Assembly (NCBI RefSeq): GCF_000614145.1
Contig: NZ_BAKK01000003.1
Coordinates: forward strand, 1-64,000
DNA length: 64,000 nt
DNA from: Bacteroides faecichinchillae JCM 17102
Lineage (GTDB): Bacteria; Bacteroidota; Bacteroidia; Bacteroidales; Bacteroidaceae
Direction of reading: 5' to 3'
The notes under the pieces: model-generated
The model's input: the letters and a program-made list of their open reading frames with translations, nothing else
Database searches by the model: none
Told to the model about the DNA's origin: nothing
Part shown: in pieces, positions 28,023 to 35,568 of the stretch
Numbering within the stretch: position 1 is the stretch's first letter
How the letters are laid out: every line of letters begins with the position of its first letter
Made by a program: the position numbers and the translations under genes

Positions 28023-29207
28023 ATGACTCAAACACTTAAAACGACTGAACGACTGGGAGTAGTAGATGCTCTGCGTGGATTTGCCCTTTTAGCTATTGTA
28101 TTGTTACATAATCTGGAACATTATAATTTGTTTCTACCGTTGGAATTTACAGTACCGGGGTGGTTACAAACGATAGATAAGTATATGTGGGATACGATGT
28201 TCTTCTTGTTTGCCGGAAAAGCGTATGCTACTTTCTCTTTATTGTTTGGGTTTAGTTTTTATATCCAATTACATAATGCGGAAAAACGGGGTACTGACTT
28301 TCGTGGACGTTTTGCGTGGCGGTTGTGTTTGTTGTTCTTATTTGCACAGTTACATGCTTTGTTTTATAATGGTGATATACTTTTGTTATATGCAGTAGTT
28401 GGTTCTGCTCTGATTCCAGTATGTAAATTAAATGATAAAACGGTTTTTTGGATTGCTGTTATATTGCTTTTGCAGCCTTATGAATGGGGACGTGCTATTT
28501 ATGCGATGATAGATCCCAATTATGTACCTGTAACAGGTCACTTTATCCCTTATGCTGAACGTGCACAGGTGGTTACAGCAAATGGTAGTTTCCTGGAAGT
28601 ACTTCGTTCTAATATTACTGACGGGCAATTGTATAGTAACATTTGGCAAGTAGAAAATGGTCGTCTGTTTCAGACCGCTGCTTTATTCATGTTCGGAATG
28701 TTGCTGGGGCGCCGGAAATATTTTATTAAGAGTGAGGAATCTATATGTTTCTGGAAAAAGATGCTGAAGTATGCTGTCATTGCTTTTATTCCTCTCTATT
28801 GTCTGAAGACATTCGTTTCCGATTTAATAACCAATCCTTCTGTTTTGGTTCCTTATAAAATAGTTGTACCTTCTTATGTTAATTTTGCTTTCATGGTTAT
28901 TCTCGTTTCTATTTTTACATTGCTTTGGTTTAAGAAAAATAGTGGATATGGTTGGCAAAGTCTGTTGATTCCATATGGGCGTATGAGTTTGACAAATTAT
29001 ATATCTCAATCTATTATGGGAGTTTGTATTTATTATGGCTTCGGACTCTCTATGTATAGATATGCAGGAGCAACAGGAAGTTTTCTTATTGCATTATGTA
29101 TCTTTACTATTCAATTGATATTCAGCCGTTGGTGGCTTGCGCGGCATAAGCAAGGACCTTTGGAGTTCTTGTGGCGCAAAGGTACTTGGATTGGAACTGG
29201 GAGATAA
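28023..29207 (+). CDS. DUF418 polytopic membrane protein
   Basis: Inner-membrane protein of 394 residues with about 10-11 hydrophobic helices. The N-terminus LGVVDALRGFALLAIVLLHN is the signature of the DUF418/acyltransferase-3-like group, and the C-terminal part GRMSLTNYISQSIMG plus FSRWWLARHKQGPLEFLWR is the DUF418 domain. Function is unknown. It stands alone, convergent with the sigma/TonB gene pair; the two genes end 12 bases apart with no clear hairpin. Confidence 0.88.
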   Translation: MTQTLKTTERLGVVDALRGFALLAIVLLHNLEHYNLFLPLEFTVPGWLQTIDKYMWDTMFFLFAGKAYATFSLLFGFSFYIQLHNAEKRGTDFRGRFAWRLCLLFLFAQLHALFYNGDILLLYAVVGSALIPVCKLNDKTVFWIAVILLLQPYEWGRAIYAMIDPNYVPVTGHFIPYAERAQVVTANGSFLEVLRSNITDGQLYSNIWQVENGRLFQTAALFMFGMLLGRRKYFIKSEESICFWKKMLKYAVIAFIPLYCLKTFVSDLITNPSVLVPYKIVVPSYVNFAFMVILVSIFTLLWFKKNSGYGWQSLLIPYGRMSLTNYISQSIMGVCIYYGFGLSMYRYAGATGSFLIALCIFTIQLIFSRWWLARHKQGPLEFLWRKGTWIGTGR

Positions 29208-29219
29208 TAGTATCCCCGA

Positions 29220-30593
29220 TTACTTGAATTTTACAGTAATTTCTGCAGAAGTGTTTCCGTAAGTCCAATCCGGACCATCCAGAATTAGGCGTATTGCTTC
29301 TTTATCTGCGGATTCGCAAAGTCCCTTCTTAACTTTAATGTCGTTGGGACGTCCTTTTTTGTCGACTGAAAAAGTTAATATGACAGATCCTTTCATTTCA
29401 CTACAAGTTTCATCTGTAGGCTGAATCAGGTTCTCCTTTAGGTATTTTTTGTACTTTTTCATTCCGATTATAGGTTTTGGAATTATTTGCTTTGGAGCTT
29501 TTACGGGACTTCTTCTGGTTACTCCTGGTATAGATCCTGCCAAAGCATTGGTAGGAGGTACTTGTTTCAGATCCTCTACGTTTACAGATGTGATAGCACC
29601 TGTAACAGTCATCTTCTTTTGTACACCGGTTCCGGTTATTACAACTTCGTCAAATTTTGATTGGGTACTTTCTTTCATTGCTATGAGTATTGGCTGGAGT
29701 GGGTCCTTAATAGTTATGCTGACAGGATCATACCCAATGTAATTTACTTTCAATTTACCAAAGAGTTGATCTTTGGGAATTGTGAACTTTCCGTTAATGT
29801 CTGTAATAGTGCTGTGAATTTTTCCTTCATGAGTTTTTACGGTACCATAAAGTAGAGACTGATCTTTATTATTCGTTTCTTTTGTCCCAAAAGTTATATT
29901 AGCACCGACAAGAGGTTGCCCTTTATCATCAATCACCATTCCTTCTATAATATTTTGAGCATTGGCACTCAGTTTGAGTCTTTTTGTATCTTTTTCATTG
30001 CTATGTAAGATAGATGTATCTATTGTGCTAATAGAGTTTTCCCCTTTTTCTATTTTTACAGGTTTTATAACTTCTTCTTTTATAGGAACAGAATTCTTAG
30101 TAGGAAGTTTTGGGGGAGTAGTTACGACCTTTGATTTAGCAATAATATCTTTTTTAATTTCTTTATCTGTGGTAAGCACATGGCTTGAGTCCTGTTTCTT
30201 TTTTGCAGCAGATGGAGACTGGATAATTTCCTCCTTTGGAGTTTCAGGAGTCATTGAGATTTCAGGAGTTACTGTTGTAACATTAGTCGTTTCTTTTGTT
30301 ATGAATGTATCTTCCGGCATGTTATTTTTAAGGAATAAGAAATAACTACTGATACCAATTCCGATGATCAGACAAGCAGCAATACTCCAAGTGATGGCAT
30401 ATGAATATCTTTTCTTTGTAGAGCGGACTGTTATAAGATTCTGTAGTTCCTTAATCCGTTCTTCATGATTTCCCTCTACTTGCTGGTATCCATCCATGGC
30501 ATCAGCTAGAAAAGGGTCTCTCATCGACTCTTTTTCCAGTCGATGGGCTTCTTTCCCTTTGCGTAGTCCTCGTATGTAATCCAATAGTTTCAT
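29220..30593 (-). CDS. Membrane protein: CarboxypepD_reg, SusC-plug-like stub and TonB C-terminal domain
   Basis: Partner of the ECF sigma gene; its ATG at 30593 overlaps the sigma stop by 4 bases (ATGA). The 457-residue protein has a cytoplasmic start of about 75 residues (KLLDYIRGLRKGKEAHRLEKE), one membrane helix near 83-103, a Thr/Ser/Lys/Pro-rich periplasmic linker, then a CarboxypepD_reg domain (VIDDKGQPLVGANITF) near 208-300. After this comes VVITGTGVQKKMTVTGAITS with NALAGSIPGV, which resembles the start of a SusC plug, and a TonB C-terminal domain near 370-457 (GSVILTFSVDKKGRPNDIKV). By position it could be the anti-sigma factor, but I see no classical zinc or FecR motif. Confidence 0.78.
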   Translation of the reverse strand: MKLLDYIRGLRKGKEAHRLEKESMRDPFLADAMDGYQQVEGNHEERIKELQNLITVRSTKKRYSYAITWSIAACLIIGIGISSYFLFLKNNMPEDTFITKETTNVTTVTPEISMTPETPKEEIIQSPSAAKKKQDSSHVLTTDKEIKKDIIAKSKVVTTPPKLPTKNSVPIKEEVIKPVKIEKGENSISTIDTSILHSNEKDTKRLKLSANAQNIIEGMVIDDKGQPLVGANITFGTKETNNKDQSLLYGTVKTHEGKIHSTITDINGKFTIPKDQLFGKLKVNYIGYDPVSITIKDPLQPILIAMKESTQSKFDEVVITGTGVQKKMTVTGAITSVNVEDLKQVPPTNALAGSIPGVTRRSPVKAPKQIIPKPIIGMKKYKKYLKENLIQPTDETCSEMKGSVILTFSVDKKGRPNDIKVKKGLCESADKEAIRLILDGPDWTYGNTSAEITVKFK

Positions 30594-31156
30594 AGGGTTT
30601 GTTTCTTTATACAGATTTTCAAATTTCGCTTTCCGTTTTGGATATAGCTTTTTACATTGTTCAGAGTAAGTCCGGTTTGTTCGGCAATGTCGGCATAAGA
30701 CATTTCTTCCAAAAAGAAACGGGTAATGCTGGTTCGTTGCTCTTCGGGCAACTTTTCCAAGCAAATGTGCAATACTTTGAGTTGCTCTTCCGGATTGTCT
30801 TCTTCACTTAAAAGATGCAGAAATTCATCAGATTCCATAATATTAATGGTATAATCTAGTGAGATTTCTTTGTTTCCTTTTCGTAACAGTTGCAAGCAGT
30901 GGTTTTTGGCCACACGATAGAGCCATGGTTTGAATATTTTTATATCATAATTACCTATTTTGGGGATTAGATCCTCAAATAGTTGCATGACTGCCTCTTG
31001 TGCATTATCCTCATCCTGTAGATATTTCAGGCAGAGACCATAAAGCAACGGAATATAACGGTTGTATAATTCACCGAAATATTCTGTATCCCCGGACTTG
31101 GTATAGCATGTTAGTAGTTCTTCGTCCGATAGCTTCGATATGTCTTTTCTAAATAT
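30590..31156 (-). CDS. ECF sigma-70 factor, start codon unclear
   Basis: Sigma region 2 is seen as LYGLCLKYLQDEDNAQEAV with PWLYRVAKNHCLQLLRK, and region 4 as LPEEQRTSITRFFLEEMSYA followed by DIAEQTGLTLNNVKSYI. The family-typical N-terminus DISKLSDEELLTCYTKSG, YFGELYNRYIP is encoded upstream of the TTG at 31048, in the same open frame, but that stretch has no ATG, GTG or TTG. A TATCTTTG element lies at 31177-31184, so the true start must be between about 31168 and 31100. I set the end at an ATA codon (FRKDISKLS) giving 188 residues, the usual size. A lost or mutated start codon or a non-standard start are both possible. Confidence 0.78.
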   Translation of the reverse strand: MFRKDISKLSDEELLTCYTKSGDTEYFGELYNRYIPLLYGLCLKYLQDEDNAQEAVMQLFEDLIPKIGNYDIKIFKPWLYRVAKNHCLQLLRKGNKEISLDYTINIMESDEFLHLLSEEDNPEEQLKVLHICLEKLPEEQRTSITRFFLEEMSYADIAEQTGLTLNNVKSYIQNGKRNLKICIKKQTL

Positions 31157-31176
31157 CAGAATTTTATTTTTGTTGC

Positions 31177-31184
31177 CAAAGATA
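31177..31184 (-). promoter_or_regulatory. Candidate -7 element for the ECF sigma operon
   Basis: TATCTTTG on the - strand, about 25 bases before the first sigma-like codons. It lies in the 5' region shared with the divergent vWA gene. Confidence 0.55.
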
Positions 31185-31314
31185 GAAATAGAAATGATAA
31201 ATCACAACGGACAGATGAAAAATAAAAAAAACTTTAGTGAGCTTATGGAATTTGTGAGTATTCTGCATCTCTATAGTAAAAGTGAATTAATAATGACATT
31301 AAATACTTGTAGTT

Positions 31315-33186
31315 ATGAAAGTAAATCAATTTAGAGTGATCATGTTCGTACTGATAATGGTAGTTATTTCTTTGGGAGAAGTAAGTGCACAGTTTCTAAA
31401 AGTAAAAGGAACTGTTGTAGATAACAAGAATAATCTGTTGATTGGTTGTAATGTAACCGTTAAGGGAACCAATGACAGAACTATTACAGATATCAAAGGA
31501 GCTTACTCTATTCAAATAGCTAAAGGTGGAATTTTATGTTTTTCATATATAGGTTATGAGACAGTGGAAGTGATTGTTAAGTCTGAGGAAATAAATGTGG
31601 TAATGAAAGAATCTGTTAAGGATGTATTGGAAGAAGTCATTGTATGTGGAACAGGTGCACAAAAAAAGGTGACTATGACAGGGGCTGTAACATCTGTAAA
31701 TGTAGGGAAACTGAGACAAGTGCCTATTTCTAATGCATTGGCAGGGAATATAGGGGGTGTAATGAATAGTGAAGAGTATAAATTTATCAATGAAAATGGC
31801 TTCAAGGAGGTTTCGGAGGTGCCACTATCTACATTCTCCATTGATGTGGATGCTGCTTCCTACAGTAACATGCGTCGTTTCATTAATAAAGGTGAACTTC
31901 CACCTTCTGATGCCGTTCGTACAGAAGAATTGGTGAATTATTTTTCATATGATTACCCGAAACCAACGGGGAGCGATCCGGTAAAGATAACAATAGAAGC
32001 AGGTGACTGTCCTTGGAATACAACTCACCGTCTGGTTCGAATCGGATTGAAAGCTAAAGAGATTCCAACAGATAATTTACCAGCTTCTAATTTGGTTTTT
32101 TTGATTGATGTCTCCGGTTCTATGTGGGGAGAGGAGCGATTGGATTTGGTGAAGTCATCTCTTAAAATGTTGGTCAATAACTTGCGTGATAAAGATAAAG
32201 TCGCAATTGTGACTTATGCCGGCAATGCGGATGTCAAAATGGAATCTGTTTCCGGAAGTGATAAACAGAAGATACGTGAAGCAATAGATGAACTACTTGC
32301 CAGAGGATCTACAGCAGGAGGTGCAGGTATCCAATTAGCTTATAGTATCGCAAAAAAGAATTTTATTCCTAATGGAAACAATAGAATTATTCTTTGCTCA
32401 GACGGTGACTTTAATGTAGGTGTTTCTTCTGAAGAAGGTTTAGAGCAATTGATAGAAAAAGAACGTAAGAGTGGCGTATTCCTAACTGTTTTAGGTTATG
32501 GAATGGGTAATTACAAAGATAGTAAAATCCAAACTCTAGCTGAAAAAGGAAACGGAAATCATGCTTATATAGATAATTTACAGGAAGCCAATCGGATTTT
32601 GGTAGGTGAATTCGGAGGAACTTTACATACTGTTGCAAAAGATGTAAAACTTCAAGTTGAGTTCAATCCTGCACGGGTACAGACTTATAGATTGATTGGT
32701 TATGAGAGCCGTTTATTGAAAGATGAAGATTTCAATAATGATGCGAAAGATGCAGGAGATATGGGAGCGGGGCATACAGTGACTGCTTTATATGAAGTAA
32801 TTCCTGTAGGTGTAAAGAACGATTATGTGGGAAAAGTAGATGATTTGAAGTATCAGAAGAAGGAGAAAACAGTTGTGAAATCGACAGGATCTAACGAACT
32901 GCTAACAGTGAAACTTCGTTATAAATCTCTGGATAAAGATGTTAGTAAAAAGATAGAACTTCCTTTTGTTGATTCTAAAGGTAATAACGTTTCATCCGAT
33001 TTCAAATTTGCTTCAGCTGTTGCTATGTTCGGACAGTTACTAAGGAATTCCGATTTCAAAGGAGATGCTACTTATGATAAAGTGATTGATTGGGCTAAAC
33101 AAGGCTTAGACAATGATGAAAAAGGGTACAGGAGAGAGTTTGTTCGCTTGGTAGAGGTTACTAAGGGGCTGGATACTGATAATTAA
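31315..33186 (+). CDS. YfbK-like vWA protein with CarboxypepD_reg and SusC-plug-like stub
   Basis: Exported protein of 623 residues. A signal peptide (about residues 1-25, ending VSAQ) is followed by a CarboxypepD_reg domain (KGTVVDNKNNLLIGCNVTV), then VIVCGTGAQKKVTMTGAVTS with NALAGNIGGV, a short piece resembling the start of a SusC plug. The YfbK N-terminal domain begins near 165 (PLSTFSIDVDAASYSNMRRF). The von Willebrand A domain near 260 has an intact MIDAS start (FLIDVSGSMWG) and LCSDGDFNVG. A C-terminal DUF3520-type domain ends the protein. It is divergent from the sigma operon and shares the unusual plug-like stub with the membrane protein encoded there. Confidence 0.88.
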   Translation: MKVNQFRVIMFVLIMVVISLGEVSAQFLKVKGTVVDNKNNLLIGCNVTVKGTNDRTITDIKGAYSIQIAKGGILCFSYIGYETVEVIVKSEEINVVMKESVKDVLEEVIVCGTGAQKKVTMTGAVTSVNVGKLRQVPISNALAGNIGGVMNSEEYKFINENGFKEVSEVPLSTFSIDVDAASYSNMRRFINKGELPPSDAVRTEELVNYFSYDYPKPTGSDPVKITIEAGDCPWNTTHRLVRIGLKAKEIPTDNLPASNLVFLIDVSGSMWGEERLDLVKSSLKMLVNNLRDKDKVAIVTYAGNADVKMESVSGSDKQKIREAIDELLARGSTAGGAGIQLAYSIAKKNFIPNGNNRIILCSDGDFNVGVSSEEGLEQLIEKERKSGVFLTVLGYGMGNYKDSKIQTLAEKGNGNHAYIDNLQEANRILVGEFGGTLHTVAKDVKLQVEFNPARVQTYRLIGYESRLLKDEDFNNDAKDAGDMGAGHTVTALYEVIPVGVKNDYVGKVDDLKYQKKEKTVVKSTGSNELLTVKLRYKSLDKDVSKKIELPFVDSKGNNVSSDFKFASAVAMFGQLLRNSDFKGDATYDKVIDWAKQGLDNDEKGYRREFVRLVEVTKGLDTDN

Positions 33187-33204
33187 AAACTGTTATTTTT
33201 TAGT

Positions 33205-33240
33205 TCCACCACTATAGAGCGAAAGGATAATAGTGGTGGA
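33205..33240. terminator. Hairpin after the vWA gene
   Basis: TCCACCACTAT pairs with ATAGTGGTGGA around a 14-base loop. There is no T-run directly after it, so it may be a processing or weak termination structure. Confidence 0.5.
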
Positions 33241-33459
33241 GCGAATAAACTTATATAAGGCTATCTTTACTATCTGGAGATTAAGATCATAAAGCATATA
33301 TCAAACTGAAAGAAATAATGAGGGGGCTCATGTGGTTTTGAACGTGAAGAAGCCAACCTTCATCTGGATAAAGCTGTTTTATTGTTATGAATGATGTGAT
33401 GTAATTGATGGGAACGGAATAAAAAAACTCCGTTTTTTGTTTTCATATTTTTCAAATCC

Positions 33460-33467
33460 TATCTTTG
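33460..33467 (+). promoter_or_regulatory. Candidate -7 element for the cysteine protease gene
   Basis: TATCTTTG, 25 bases upstream of the ATG at 33493. Confidence 0.6.
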
Positions 33468-33492
33468 TTTGATGACTATAAAAATCGTACAA

Positions 33493-34254
33493 ATGAAGAA
33501 AGTATTAACTTTAATTGTTGTTGCATTGTTTTTCTCCTTTTCAAAAGGTTTTGCACAGGGAAAAGATTTGCGTCCGCTTTTTGAAAAGTATGGAATTTTA
33601 GTAAAAAATCAGGGTAGTAGGGGAACTTGCTCTATATTTACCATTGTCGGTTTAATAGAATTTGAACGAGCCAATGTTTTGAATGATAACACACCGTTGT
33701 CTGTAGAATATCTGAATTGGGCTGCCAATCAGATAGAGGGAATAAATGCCGATGGTTCATTTTTTAATTATGCGATAGACGGAATGGCAAAATATGGAAT
33801 TTGTGCAGACGATTATATGCCTTATGCTACGCGTTTCACAGAGGAAGTAGAACCTTCTGAGTCGGCAAAAAAAGATGCGATGTCTCGTAGAATTGGTAAA
33901 CAGATATGGATAAAACAGTGGAATCCAGAAAAGGGTATTACAAAAGAGCAGTTGTGCGAAGTACAAAAACAATTAGACGCTAATCATTCGGTTGCGATCG
34001 GTTTTCAATGGCCTAAACAAGGTGAAACTATTGGGGAACATGGTGAATTGGCGATAGTAGAGCGTGAAAATGTTTTTGATGGGCATAGTGTCCTGATTGT
34101 TGGGTATAAAGCAGATGATAAAATACCTGGTGGAGGGTATCTCATTTTTAAAAATTCATTCGGAGAATCTTTTGGGGATAAAGGATATGGACGCATTCCA
34201 TATGCTTATGCTCTGCTTTATGCTAATGATGCAATGGCATTTCATCTGAAATGA
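33493..34254 (+). CDS. Secreted papain-like (C1) cysteine protease
   Basis: Exported peptidase of 253 residues. Starting at ATG 33493 gives a signal peptide (KKVLTLIVVALFFSFSKGFAQ); the in-frame codons further upstream would spoil it. The C1 catalytic set is visible: the oxyanion Gln and nucleophile Cys in QGSRGTCSIFTIVG, the His in DGHSVLIVGY, and the Asn in LIFKNSFGESFGDKGYGRIP. There is no propeptide of normal length between signal and catalytic domain. It is a stand-alone gene. Confidence 0.9.
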   Translation: MKKVLTLIVVALFFSFSKGFAQGKDLRPLFEKYGILVKNQGSRGTCSIFTIVGLIEFERANVLNDNTPLSVEYLNWAANQIEGINADGSFFNYAIDGMAKYGICADDYMPYATRFTEEVEPSESAKKDAMSRRIGKQIWIKQWNPEKGITKEQLCEVQKQLDANHSVAIGFQWPKQGETIGEHGELAIVERENVFDGHSVLIVGYKADDKIPGGGYLIFKNSFGESFGDKGYGRIPYAYALLYANDAMAFHLK

Positions 34255-34327
34255 TTAGTCGCTGGAAATAATATTTGTTATACTAAAAAATAGCTGTAGA
34301 TCTATGATTTACAGCTATTGAAATTTG

Positions 34328-34400
34328 CACGGGAGGAGAGGCTCGAACTCCCGACACCCGGTTTTGGAGACCGGTGCTCTACCAACTGAGCTACTCCCGT
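34328..34400 (-). tRNA. tRNA-Trp (CCA anticodon)
   Basis: A 73-base cloverleaf on the - strand. The acceptor stem ACGGGAG pairs with CTCCCGT, the D arm contains TAGCTCAGTTGGTAGAGC, the anticodon stem-loop is CCGGTCTCCAAAACCGG with CCA in the loop, and the T arm has GTTCGAGCC. The 3' CCA end is not encoded. A TACCTTTG element lies 12 bases upstream of the 5' end. Confidence 0.97.
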
Positions 34401-34411
34401 GTTTGCGGCTG

Positions 34412-34419
34412 CAAAGGTA
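34412..34419 (-). promoter_or_regulatory. Candidate -7 element of tRNA-Trp
   Basis: TACCTTTG on the - strand, 12 bases before the mature tRNA 5' end at 34400. Confidence 0.6.
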
Positions 34420-34465
34420 GTAGAAACTTCTGAATCTGCAAGCGTTCGGATAAATAAGTTTTTAA

Positions 34466-34819
34466 CTATTTTAATTTTTCCCACTCTTCGGGTTTGAAAC
34501 CAACTAGTACAGAGTTGTTTGTGACTATTAGAGGACGTTTTACTAATTTCCCATTGGAAGCAAGTAATGCGATTTGTTCTTCTTCACTCATGTTTGGAAG
34601 CTTTTCGCTAAGCTTCAGTTCTTTATATACTACTCCACTCGTATTGAAAAATTTCTTTAAAGGTAAACCACTTTTCGGAATCCATTCTTTGAGTTCTTCC
34701 ACAGTAGGATTATCTTCAACAATCAATCGGTTTGTGAATTCAATATTATTTTCTACAAGCCATTTTTTGGCCTTTTGACAGGTACTACACGCTGGATATT
34801 GCAAAAATAAAGGTTTCAT
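34466..34819 (-). CDS. ArsC/Spx-family thioredoxin-fold protein
   Basis: 117-residue member of the arsenate reductase-like ArsC family. The N-terminal active-site motif is CSTCQKAKKWL with two Cys three apart, as in the Spx/YffB group, where classical plasmid ArsC has a single catalytic Cys with Arg residues. RPLIVTNNSVLVGFKPEEW at the C-terminus is the usual family end. It may be a general thiol reductase. It lies on the - strand upstream of tRNA-Trp, 65 bases from it. Confidence 0.88.
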   Translation of the reverse strand: MKPLFLQYPACSTCQKAKKWLVENNIEFTNRLIVEDNPTVEELKEWIPKSGLPLKKFFNTSGVVYKELKLSEKLPNMSEEEQIALLASNGKLVKRPLIVTNNSVLVGFKPEEWEKLK

Positions 34820-34861
34820 ATTCGATGATTTATATTTTAAAACTAGATACTTACTACTTAA

Positions 34862-35446
34862 TTACACTAACATTCCCAAGTCTTGGTACATAATCTGGTA
34901 TGCAGCTGCTTTTTTATCCAGTGCCAACGGATAGGCGCGCGATGAAGAGGGCATTCTGTATAGTCTTATGGCACGTCCCTCAAAGATAAATTCAGAGAAA
35001 TCACCAACTTTCGGTTCTTCCACTTCCAATTGTTGGCGGAGCGTATCAGTAGCTTTTTGCCCCGTAGTAACTATTGCCTTACATAAAGGAATTTGACGAA
35101 GCAATGTTGCTATATCCGTAGGTTGCACTACTTCCAAAAACTTATCAGAGGCATTATCTTGCAATCGTCTGACGGATGAGGCGGTATCAAACAATGCAAT
35201 ACCTTTCTCATGCAGAAAATTAATGATCCGGTCACGACAAAACGCTTTTCGTGTCTCGGTCAGAAAATAATCCTTATCGTTGAAGAACAAAAATCCAACA
35301 ATACGCCACATATCATTGTTCAGGTTCGGATAATAAAAATCCATAGACCAACGTTTTTTCTGTGGCGGAAAACTCCCTAACATCAGCAATTTTGCGTTTG
35401 ATGGAAGAAAAGGTTCTAATGGATGTGTTTCAATTTCTATTTCCAT
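34862..35446 (-). CDS. UDG-superfamily DNA glycosylase (hypoxanthine/mismatch type)
   Basis: Base-excision repair protein of 194 residues in the uracil-DNA glycosylase superfamily. Motif 1 is seen as LMLGSFPPQKKRWSMDFYY followed by PNLNNDMWRIVG. The C-terminal motif region is MPSSSRAYPLALDKK, where S-S-R-A is the DNA-insertion loop of the family 6-like enzymes. Motif 1 has no Asp/Asn of the classical uracil enzymes, so hypoxanthine or mispaired bases are more likely substrates. It starts just after a TATTTTTG element. Confidence 0.85.
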   Translation of the reverse strand: MEIEIETHPLEPFLPSNAKLLMLGSFPPQKKRWSMDFYYPNLNNDMWRIVGFLFFNDKDYFLTETRKAFCRDRIINFLHEKGIALFDTASSVRRLQDNASDKFLEVVQPTDIATLLRQIPLCKAIVTTGQKATDTLRQQLEVEEPKVGDFSEFIFEGRAIRLYRMPSSSRAYPLALDKKAAAYQIMYQDLGMLV

Positions 35447-35464
35447 TTCTTTTTTAATTTTCTA

Positions 35465-35472
35465 CAAAAATA
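35465..35472 (-). promoter_or_regulatory. Candidate -7 element for the glycosylase gene
   Basis: TATTTTTG on the - strand, 18 bases upstream of the ATG at 35446. Confidence 0.55.
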
Positions 35473-35533
35473 ATGATATTGTTCTTTTCTCTCAAAATCG
35501 ATGCGAAAAAATGTTCTTTTAAAAATATTTAGC

Positions 35534-35541
35534 TATTTTTG
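35534..35541 (+). promoter_or_regulatory. Candidate -7 element of the susC-susD operon
   Basis: TATTTTTG, 27 bases before the susC ATG at 35569. Confidence 0.6.
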
Positions 35542-35568
35542 TCCGTAAATGTTTGAACTCTTCATAAG

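Larger units (their letters stand above)
33187..33492. other. Intergenic region, hairpin and promoter
   Basis: About 300 bases without a supported gene. It has a perfect 11-base inverted repeat (33205-33215 with 33230-33240) after the vWA gene and a TATCTTTG element at 33460. A short open stretch around 33340-33400 reads like a protein tail, but it lacks a start and I do not call it. Confidence 0.5.

Noticed and set aside
31140..31334. 64-codon frame before the vWA gene
   Set aside because: It overlaps the sigma promoter region and the vWA start, and shows no protein-like composition.
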